Shown here: positions 6,063 through 11,737 of the stretch, piece after piece
How positions within the stretch are numbered: the first letter of the stretch is position 1
Layout: each line of letters begins with the position of its first letter
From: Candidatus Omnitrophota bacterium
Lineage (GTDB): Bacteria; Omnitrophota; 4484-213
NCBI GenBank assembly: GCA_030640885.1
Contig: DAOWIN010000073.1
Span: 1 to 18,160, forward strand
Reading direction: 5' to 3'
DNA: 18,160 nucleotides
The notes under the pieces: generated by a model
The model's database searches: none
What the model saw: only the letters and a program-made list of their open reading frames with translations
What the model was told of the DNA's origin: nothing
Program-made: the position numbers and the translations under genes

Positions 6063-7121
6063 GGTTTTTTTCGCCAACTCACAAAACCACTCAACAGGCT
6101 CTTCTAAGCTTCCCGTTTCCAACAATGCCTTGCCTGGACAATTATAGCATAAATCCCTTATTGAACAATTCTTACATTTAGAATCGGTAATAAATCTTCT
6201 GCTCCTTACCCAGTTTAAAATACTTTTTTGTGCTTCTTCGATACTTTTTTCAAATAAATTTATTTTAGGCCCTCTGATACAATTACAAGGTATAACATTC
6301 CCATAAGGGTCAATATGAATCCCGTCTCCGCCGCCAATAGCACAAGGAAATAACCTGCTGTTCGGTGTTCGGTTTTCGGTTATCGGTTTTTGGGGTTCAG
6401 TATTCAGGGATAACTGACAATCGTTATCTAAGGGTTGTTTATTTCCATCTAGATTTAAAATCTCCTCGGGAGAGATTCTTAAACTACAGGGCCTTAAATC
6501 CCCATTAAGCCGGGCATGAAGGAACGCGCTTGGCCTAAAACTTAACCCTAAATTTTCCACAAACTCCTTTATTTTCGGCAATTCCTCTAAATTATCCTTG
6601 ATCACCTGTGTTTTTATCTTTAAAGGTAATTTATTCTGTGTTATCAGCTTTATGCCATCCATTGCTTTTTCAAAAGAACCCTTTACCCGGGATATCTCTT
6701 CATAGGTTTCCTTCGTAACTGCATTAAGGGTAATCTCGATGACAAAAGGAGGTTGCTTTTTCAGATACCCGGCAATCTCTTCAGTCATTGAACAGCCGTT
6801 AGTAAATATTGTTATTATAAACCCTTTATCTTTAGCATAAGAGTAAAACTCCAAAAAATCCGGCCGCGTTAAAGGGTCTCCTCCTGTCCAACAAAGCCAG
6901 ATTACCCCTGCATTATATATCTTATCAAGTAGGAATTTCACCTGGCCGGTACTTAGCTCACCTTTTATGTATTCTTGTTTATTATAACAATCTGAATAGC
7001 AATGCCTGCAATGAAGGCCGCATTTAAAAGTTAACTCAAACTGGCATACATTCGGCTTTTTGATTCGCCAGTTCTTCTTGTGAGTTTTGAGGCTAAAAGT
7101 TCTGTATTGAAGTTCTTTCAT
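6042..7121 (-). CDS. Radical SAM/SPASM peptide-modifying protein 1
   Basis: This 359-residue enzyme should bind a SAM-cleaving [4Fe-4S] cluster and modify the precursor peptide. The cluster motif is C34-GLH-C38-RH-C41 (FELTFKCGLHCRHCYSD), followed by a GGDPL motif. The C-terminal SPASM domain shows GNVIPC, then CKNCSIRDLCYNCPGKA and a final Cys, enough for auxiliary Fe-S clusters. It is closest to protein 3 at 8737-9885 in the window. The start at 7121 (MKELQYRTF) is chosen because the upstream extension is encoded by 7-bp repeat; no Shine-Dalgarno sequence is visible. A repeat-derived peptide (PITENRTPNS) interrupts the linker before the SPASM domain. The chemistry (thioether, C-C or other bond) cannot be read from sequence. 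Confidence 0.88.
   Translation of the reverse strand: MKELQYRTFSLKTHKKNWRIKKPNVCQFELTFKCGLHCRHCYSDCYNKQEYIKGELSTGQVKFLLDKIYNAGVIWLCWTGGDPLTRPDFLEFYSYAKDKGFIITIFTNGCSMTEEIAGYLKKQPPFVIEITLNAVTKETYEEISRVKGSFEKAMDGIKLITQNKLPLKIKTQVIKDNLEELPKIKEFVENLGLSFRPSAFLHARLNGDLRPCSLRISPEEILNLDGNKQPLDNDCQLSLNTEPQKPITENRTPNSRLFPCAIGGGDGIHIDPYGNVIPCNCIRGPKINLFEKSIEEAQKSILNWVRSRRFITDSKCKNCSIRDLCYNCPGKALLETGSLEEPVEWFCELAKKTVKLANC
6357..6400. repeat. In-frame repeat element inside radical SAM gene 1
   Basis: The sequence consists of cggtgttcgg, ttttcggttatcgg and ttttgg blocks, the same family as the elements at 7409-7464 and 7583-7652. It encodes TENRTPNS directly before the first SPASM cysteine and keeps the frame open. 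Confidence 0.75.
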
Positions 7122-7205
7122 GATAATACGTAGCACGTCACAGGCATCAGGTATCACGCTTCAAGCTTCGCGCTTTTGACGTGCAGCGTGCAGCCATTTA
7201 ACAGT

Positions 7206-8318
7206 CTAACAGTTTAACAATTGCCTTCTCTCTTCCGCCCTCCCGCGGCTTTCAGGTACACAGGAAGTAAAAGTCCTGCTATGAAGCCAAGCTTTTGCCG
7301 GACACCACTTACAATAGGGCTCAAACTCACACCTATCGCACTGGTAATTTTCATCCGGCTTAATATTCTTCACTAAGTCTTTTAACTTTTCCCACGCGCT
7401 TTTCAGGCTCGGTGTTCGGTGTTCGTTTTTTTCCGATAACCGATAACCGATAACCGATAACCCGCTTTCAGCTTTGTCTTCTGTCAGTATTTTATACTTA
7501 GGATAATCAATCATAAGACACATCTTTAACTCTCCAAAGGGAGTGATTGCAGCTTGAGTTTTGCCTACTCCGCATTTGAATAGGTTTTCGGTTTTGGGTG
7601 TTCGGTTTTCGATTTCTTCCGATAACCGACAATCGATAACCGATAACCGACTCTGTCCTCTGTTATTTGCCATCCGGCCTCTGTATTTATACGGCTCTTT
7701 TGACCCATTTAACCGGGGCGAAAGCGTATCATCCAAACGGTGCAGGGCGCCTAAGGAAACAGCAAAATCCTGTATCTCTTTTATTTCAGATTCATTTTCT
7801 TTTAAAACGCAGGTCTTGAATCCCAATTCAACTCTTCTTTTATACAATAAATCAATAGCTTTAAAGATCCTCTTGTGCGAATTAGGCGCCCGGGTAATTT
7901 TCTCAAGAGCCTTTTTGCTCATCGCCGGAATAGTAATATCTACCTTGTTTGGCCTCAAAGTAGCTAATTCATCAGCTATTTCTTCATTTATCAACGAACC
8001 GTTGGTATAAATAATAACCTCAAATCCCTTTTTCTTAGCATAGCGGAATATCTCCATTATGTCTTTCCTTAGAAATGGCTCACCGCCGGTAAAGCCTAAA
8101 TAAAAACAGCCAATATCAGCAAGCTGTCCTAAAATAGAAAAAACCTCTTTTGTCTTAAGCTCTCCTGCTTTTCTTCGGTAACTTAAGGGCACATAACAAT
8201 GCTTACAATAAAAATTGCACTGGTAGGTTAATTCAAACATCACCCGCAAAGGAAAGCCTCTATTTTTAGCGGATTTGTGTATTCGCTGCCAAAAATTATG
8301 ATAAGACTGAGTTTTCAT
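7206..8318 (-). CDS. Radical SAM/SPASM peptide-modifying protein 2
   Basis: This 370-residue protein has the SAM cluster motif C34-NFY-C38-KH-C41 (ELTYQCNFYCKHCYV) and a GGEPF motif. Its SPASM domain shows GELKMC, CDRCEFEPYCKWCPAKA and a closing Cys. It is more distant from proteins 1 and 3 than those two are from each other, so it may act on a different residue. Two in-frame repeat elements encode similar peptides: RLSVIDCRLSEE...ENRTPK before the SPASM domain and GLSVIGYRLSEK...HRTPSL within it. The C-terminal LLNC and stop codon come from the 8-bp repeat. The ATG at 8318 follows repeat without a visible ribosome-binding site. It is 18 bases downstream of the four-helix-bundle gene. Confidence 0.87.
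   Translation of the reverse strand: MKTQSYHNFWQRIHKSAKNRGFPLRVMFELTYQCNFYCKHCYVPLSYRRKAGELKTKEVFSILGQLADIGCFYLGFTGGEPFLRKDIMEIFRYAKKKGFEVIIYTNGSLINEEIADELATLRPNKVDITIPAMSKKALEKITRAPNSHKRIFKAIDLLYKRRVELGFKTCVLKENESEIKEIQDFAVSLGALHRLDDTLSPRLNGSKEPYKYRGRMANNRGQSRLSVIDCRLSEEIENRTPKTENLFKCGVGKTQAAITPFGELKMCLMIDYPKYKILTEDKAESGLSVIGYRLSEKNEHRTPSLKSAWEKLKDLVKNIKPDENYQCDRCEFEPYCKWCPAKAWLHSRTFTSCVPESRGRAEERRQLLNC
7409..7464. repeat. In-frame repeat element b inside radical SAM gene 2
   Basis: It contains four exact tandem 7-bp units cgataac (7434-7461) and, before them, cggtgttcggtgttcg. On the minus strand it encodes LSVIGYRLSEK...EHRTP, inserted within the SPASM region. Confidence 0.8.
7583..7652. 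repeat. In-frame repeat element a inside radical SAM gene 2
   Basis: Blocks ggttttcgg, gtgttcgg, ccgataaccg and cgataaccgataaccg form an imperfect palindrome (cggttatcg against cgaaaaccg). It encodes LSVIDCRLSEE...ENRTPK and lies at the same linker as the element in radical SAM gene 1, just before the first SPASM cysteine. Confidence 0.8.
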
Positions 8319-8336
8319 TGCTAAATTGCTACGTTG

Positions 8337-8711
8337 CTATATTGATAATCTCTCATTAGTGAATTTAATAAGTGAATTAATTTCCTTGGGTAATTTCTTC
8401 AATTCTTCAGAGATATGTTGATATTCCTTTTCTTTTAATAAACCTCTTTTATTTGCTTTCTCAGTCCAATCAAAAGATTCCTTTATTGAACCATAACTAT
8501 AACGATAGAAATTAACCTTATCTTTCTTAAAATATCTACCGAAACCCTCAGCAATATTAGCCGAAATAGAATCAACGGCTTTAACTAACTGTTTACCTAC
8601 TGTATCTTTTACAAAATAATTCCACTTATTTACGATATTCCAAACATAGTTGGATAAATCAAAGGCAATCCTATAAGCACTTATGTCTTCCAGTTCCAAA
8701 TATTTCTTCAT
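8337..8711 (-). CDS. Four-helix-bundle protein (S23 / rRNA intervening-sequence family)
   Basis: This 124-residue protein matches the four-helix-bundle family first known from insertions in 23S rRNA genes. Typical features are the opening DISAYRIAFDLSNYVW, the central IANIAEGFGRYFKKDKVNFY (here SISANIAEGFGR) and the SIKESFDW stretch. Members form pentameric bundles and probably bind nucleic acid. The accessory protein Avd of diversity-generating retroelements belongs to the same fold family, which is notable given the RT fragment at 3073-3474. Still, free-standing members are very common in uncultured bacteria, so this copy may be an unrelated cassette. It sits between two radical SAM genes. 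No Shine-Dalgarno sequence is visible; the upstream 25 bases are 8-bp repeat. Confidence 0.85.
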   Translation of the reverse strand: MKKYLELEDISAYRIAFDLSNYVWNIVNKWNYFVKDTVGKQLVKAVDSISANIAEGFGRYFKKDKVNFYRYSYGSIKESFDWTEKANKRGLLKEKEYQHISEELKKLPKEINSLIKFTNERLSI

Positions 8712-8717
8712 CTCAAC

Positions 8718-8757
8718 AGTTTAACAGTTTAGCGATTTAACAGTTTAACAATTTAAC
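8718..8757. repeat. Five tandem 8-bp units (agtttaac type)
   Basis: Units are agtttaac, agtttagc, gatttaac, agtttaac and aatttaac. The array fills the whole junction between radical SAM gene 3 and the four-helix-bundle gene. It contains the stop codon of the former (8737-8739) and encodes its last residues KLLNC. Confidence 0.9.
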
Positions 8758-9885
8758 TCCCATCTGTTCCGCTGTTGCTTTAGCCAACTCGCAAAAATAA
8801 GGAACCGGCGCTTCTTCATCACCAGTCTCCAAAAAGGCTCTTGCCGGGCAGTGATAGCAGATCGGCCTTAAAGAACAGTCTTTACATTTTGAGCCAGTCT
8901 TAAATTTCTCATTTAAAAGTTGAGGGAATACGTTGTAGAAACCTTCTCTGAAAGGCTGCTTTTTTAAATCCACGCTAAACTTCTCAGAAAATTGGCAAAA
9001 TTTAAGCCTACCGTAGGGATTGATAAAAAACTGCGTAAACCAGGCATTACAACGATAAAGAAACTCTTTGTCCCTTCCTAAATCAGGAAACTTGCCGCAA
9101 AGACCTCTTTCATATTCCTGCCAAATCTCAGGGTCTGACTTCTTAGATTCTAATAATTCTCCTGGAGAAAGCCTGTAATCGCAGGGGGTTGTATCGCCAT
9201 TAAGCCGTGCGTATATCATCGGGTCGTATTTGAATCTCCATGTTTTATTGCCCTTGCCCCGTGAGATAGGCGTAGCCTTCATCTCATGGGGCTTGCCTAA
9301 AAGCTTATCGGTAAAGGCTTTTATTCTGACAATTTCATCTTTGTTTTGCTTTAAGCAGTTTGATTTTAAAATTAAAGGGAGTTTTCTAACGGTGAGCTCC
9401 TTTATTACAGACATAACCCTTTTAAAAGAACCTTTTACCTGAGTTATTCTCTCATAAACAGGCTCAGTTATGCCGTTGAGGGTAATTTCTATAGATTCCG
9501 GCGGAGATTTCTCAAGATAATCTACAATCTTTCCTGTAAGAAGTAAGCCATTGGTAAATATGGTTATGACAAAACCTTTTTTTTTGGCATAAGAATAAAT
9601 CTCTAAAAAATCATCTCTTAATAAAGGCTCTCCGCCGGTAAAACAAAGCCATAGGCAGCCCTGCTTATGAATTTCATCAAGAATTTCCTCCCACTCCCGG
9701 GTTGTCAATTCTTGATTCCCGGTATTCGGCGTGCAGCGTGAAGCGTATTCCTCAATTCCCTTACAATAACAATGAACGCAATTAAGATTACAGCGGTAGG
9801 TAAGCTCAACCTGTCCTTTCCAGGGATAATGTTCCTTTTTGCCATATAATTTGTTATAAAAACGCCCTGAACTAATGTTTTTCAT
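8737..9885 (-). CDS. Radical SAM/SPASM peptide-modifying protein 3
   Basis: This 382-residue protein is the first of the three radical SAM enzymes in transcription order. The cluster motif is C32-NLN-C36-VH-C39 (VELTYRCNLNCVHCYCK), followed by FTGGEPLLR. The SPASM domain shows GRLKFC, CKDCSLRPICYHCPARA and a closing Cys after VPYF. It shares long stretches with protein 1 (IEITLN, VKGSF, ARLNGD...PC, SPGE/SPEE), so the two arose by duplication. A repeat-derived insert (EEYASRCTPNTGNQE) follows the cluster motif. It lies downstream of precursor 3, although the start is preceded only by repeat sequence. Function in peptide modification is inferred from SPASM architecture and context. Confidence 0.88.
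   Translation of the reverse strand: MKNISSGRFYNKLYGKKEHYPWKGQVELTYRCNLNCVHCYCKGIEEYASRCTPNTGNQELTTREWEEILDEIHKQGCLWLCFTGGEPLLRDDFLEIYSYAKKKGFVITIFTNGLLLTGKIVDYLEKSPPESIEITLNGITEPVYERITQVKGSFKRVMSVIKELTVRKLPLILKSNCLKQNKDEIVRIKAFTDKLLGKPHEMKATPISRGKGNKTWRFKYDPMIYARLNGDTTPCDYRLSPGELLESKKSDPEIWQEYERGLCGKFPDLGRDKEFLYRCNAWFTQFFINPYGRLKFCQFSEKFSVDLKKQPFREGFYNVFPQLLNEKFKTGSKCKDCSLRPICYHCPARAFLETGDEEAPVPYFCELAKATAEQMGVKLLNC
9714..9752. repeat. In-frame repeat element inside radical SAM gene 3
   Basis: The sequence ggcgtgcagcgtgaagcgta matches the repeat family seen between genes at 5270-5310 and 7170-7195. It is read in frame as YASRCTPNTG, shortly after the radical SAM cysteine motif. Confidence 0.65.
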
Positions 9886-10068
9886 TGTTCGTTTTGCTCG
9901 TTATGCCCATTGTTAAATTGTTATATTGCTTCATTGCTAAATTGCCACACAAACAATTTAGCAGTTTAACAGTAGTTAAATCCAAAGGGGCTCAGGAGGA
10001 AACAGTTTCTTGTCTGAAAAAATCAGTAGTAATAATATTTTTATTCCTGCACACTGTCTCATCATAGC

Positions 10069-10185
10069 CTATATAAGCCTCCCCTGTACCCAGCCTGTGT
10101 CATAGCATGAACAGAACAACACCGCCTGCTTAGGGTTGAGTCGGATCCATGTTATCCTTGGTCTGAATTTTGGTTTTCTTCCCAT
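10069..10185 (-). CDS. Peptide precursor 3, shortened
   Basis: This 38-residue ORF begins with the same leader (MGRKPKFRPR, ITWIRLNPKQ, AVL) and the Cys25-x-Cys27 motif (CSCYDTGWV), then ends at a TAG after GRLI. The start is fixed by alignment with precursors 1 and 2 and by GGAGG upstream. About 75 bases beyond the TAG, the block caaaggggctcaggagg (near 9983-9999) resembles the conserved 3' flank of precursors 1 and 2. The original gene therefore probably ended near 9992 in another frame, and this copy has a shorter, frame-shifted core. The leader has five substitutions relative to copy 1. It could still be made as a short peptide, or be a decayed copy. It lies directly upstream of radical SAM gene 3, a natural place for a precursor. 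Confidence 0.6.
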   Translation of the reverse strand: MGRKPKFRPRITWIRLNPKQAVLFCSCYDTGWVQGRLI

Positions 10186-10304
10186 AATTTAGCACCTCCG
10201 CTCTTTTGCCTAGCGCGTATTACCTATTGCAACGTGTAGCATGCTGCGTGCAGCAGTTTATTTTACCCTTTTCCTTATTAAACTGCCTCATTGATAAATT
10301 GCCC

Positions 10305-10637
10305 TTAATGATTTCTTCGCGCAGCATAATTGAAATGATCAAAATATTTCCGCCACAATACCTCTGTAGACGAAAACTCATTTTTACCATAGAAATAATC
10401 TACAATGGCTTCTCTTACCCGCGCAATTTCTTTGTAACGCGGAAAGGTTTTAACAGAAGCTAAGGTCATATCAATTAATTCTAATGCTCTACATACAGCT
10501 TTTTGGCTATATTCATTGTTCCCCTTTTTTAGCCAATTTAACGACCGGCTGATTTCACTTCCAATATTTGCCATTTGCTCAAGAAAAGGCATTTGATTCC
10601 ACCGCCCCAAAGCAAGGCCTTTATGTTGAAGTCTCAT
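10305..10637 (-). CDS. Conserved hypothetical helical protein (110 aa)
   Basis: This 110-residue protein is mainly alpha-helical, with the conserved-looking stretch FLEQMANIGSEISRSLNW, then ALELIDMTL and IVDYFYG. I have the impression of a family found in many uncultured bacteria, but I know of no assigned function. Its ATG overlaps the stop codon of the DUF5674 gene in an ATGA (10634-10637), which fixes the start and implies translational coupling. The two genes form a small unit inserted between the GIY-YIG gene and precursor 3, and they may be a cassette unrelated to the peptide pathway. Confidence 0.75.
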   Translation of the reverse strand: MRLQHKGLALGRWNQMPFLEQMANIGSEISRSLNWLKKGNNEYSQKAVCRALELIDMTLASVKTFPRYKEIARVREAIVDYFYGKNEFSSTEVLWRKYFDHFNYAARRNH

Positions 10638-10975
10638 CTTTGCACCCATTTGTTAACAACCTTAATAATCTTTTTGCGTAATTCTTCATCATCAATGCCT
10701 CTGCTCATATTTCCTTGTGAAGGACGTATATTAATCATAGAATCAAACTCAAGAAAATCTTCCCCCTTTAAATCAGGATAAAAATTAATTCCCCAAAGGC
10801 ATTTTTGTTGGGAACCATCTTCAAAAAACAATGCCTCTAAGTCAGAATGTAATTCCGCATCAAGAGCAACTAATTCTCGCTCTATATCCACTACAGCTTT
10901 CACTAAATCACCAAATGTATCTGCTGCCATCTTTTTCAATTCATCAATTGTAACAATTTTATCTAATATCTTCAT
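10634..10975 (-). CDS. DUF5674 family protein
   Basis: This 113-residue protein has the layout I associate with DUF5674: an N-terminal helix (DELKKMAADTFGDLVKAVVD), an ELHSDLEALFFEDGS segment, the WGINFYPDL strand and the FDSMINIRPSQGNMSRGI motif, ending in a basic helix. The molecular function is unknown. It overlaps the next gene by four bases. It has no evident link to peptide maturation. The start codon lacks a well-placed Shine-Dalgarno sequence; GAGGAG lies about 18 bases upstream. Confidence 0.8.
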   Translation of the reverse strand: MKILDKIVTIDELKKMAADTFGDLVKAVVDIERELVALDAELHSDLEALFFEDGSQQKCLWGINFYPDLKGEDFLEFDSMINIRPSQGNMSRGIDDEELRKKIIKVVNKWVQR

Positions 10976-11033
10976 AGTATCTGCGAACTTTAACTCCTCA
11001 AAAATATGCTGATATTCTTCTTACTTTACCCGC

Positions 11034-11300
11034 CTAACTTTTTGGATGTCCTTGAAAATAATTCCTTAAGACTCTTTCAATATAATTTCTTCCCCAGCCA
11101 GTCTTTAAAAATTTTTCTCTTACCATGGCATCTTTTCTATCTCTATAAGCTTCATAACAAATCAAGATAAATGGCCTACGCCCCTTAGTGGAAAAGGATA
11201 GTCCATCATTATGTTCTTTTAGCCTTTTTCGTAAATCAACAGTAAAACCTATATACAATTTTTTGTCTTTAAGGCTTTGAAGTATATAGACATAATACAT
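11034..11300 (-). CDS. GIY-YIG nuclease domain protein
   Basis: This 88-residue single-domain protein belongs to the small GIY-YIG family related to the UvrC N-terminal domain. MYYVYILQS followed by KKLYIGFT gives the two motif strands, LRKRLKEHN carries the catalytic Arg region, and YEAYRDRKDAMVREKFLK the Glu-containing helix. The start is placed at MYYVY because homologues begin there; the 24 upstream codons run through repeat sequence. Such genes are common as solitary cassettes, and a role in the peptide pathway is not indicated. Its C-terminus (GHPKS) is a usual ending for the family. Confidence 0.85.
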   Translation of the reverse strand: MYYVYILQSLKDKKLYIGFTVDLRKRLKEHNDGLSFSTKGRRPFILICYEAYRDRKDAMVREKFLKTGWGRNYIERVLRNYFQGHPKS

Positions 11301-11384
11301 ATCCAAAAAGTTGAGCGGGTTGCCTGGGCCCGAAATCCGTACAGCGTATAGCGTGCTGCGTGCAGTGTGCAACGTGTTACCAAC

Positions 11385-11666
11385 CTAAACAACTGCCTTT
11401 ATCTCCTTTAAATCCTTCAGGAAATCCTGCATCTCTTTATCTACCTCTCCGGAATTAGTATCAAACTCCTTTAAAACCTTGCTTTTAATCTCCCCAAGGC
11501 TTCTTTTACCATTAATCAATTCCCAGATCCTTGAGGCAACCTTGTTTAAGGTATAGATACAGTTTATCTCCTCGGAAGTTTTATAAATCGGCATAAGAAT
11601 AGTCTCATTATCAATTGTTCGTGCCACCATATCCTTGTTTTTGCGTAAAACCATAGTTTCTCTCAT
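11385..11666 (-). CDS. PqqD-like leader peptide recognition protein
   Basis: This 93-residue protein matches the PqqD family, whose RiPP recognition element binds leader peptides and hands them to radical SAM enzymes. Visible features are the N-terminal strands (VARTIDNETILMPI), the YTLNKVASRIWELINGK helix and EIKSKVLKEFD before a final helix. AAGGAGG nine bases before the ATG at 11666 decides the start over one further upstream. It is a stand-alone protein rather than a domain fused to an enzyme, so it may serve all three radical SAM proteins. It follows the UPF0489/TPR gene. Confidence 0.87.
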   Translation of the reverse strand: MRETMVLRKNKDMVARTIDNETILMPIYKTSEEINCIYTLNKVASRIWELINGKRSLGEIKSKVLKEFDTNSGEVDKEMQDFLKDLKEIKAVV

Positions 11667-11737
11667 GGGGTTATTCCTCCTTCTTACCAAGCACTGTCAA
11701 AACTATTTACCCTTTATGTGCTTAAAAACTCTAAATC

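Noticed and set aside
7561..8010. Open frame of 149 codons on the + strand
   Set aside because: It lies entirely within radical SAM gene 2 on the other strand, whose motifs are unambiguous.
3512..11666. Lasso peptide cluster
   Set aside because: The kinase, PqqD-like and PF14907-like proteins fit, but no asparagine-synthase-like cyclase or transglutaminase-like B protein is encoded, and three radical SAM enzymes take the tailoring place.
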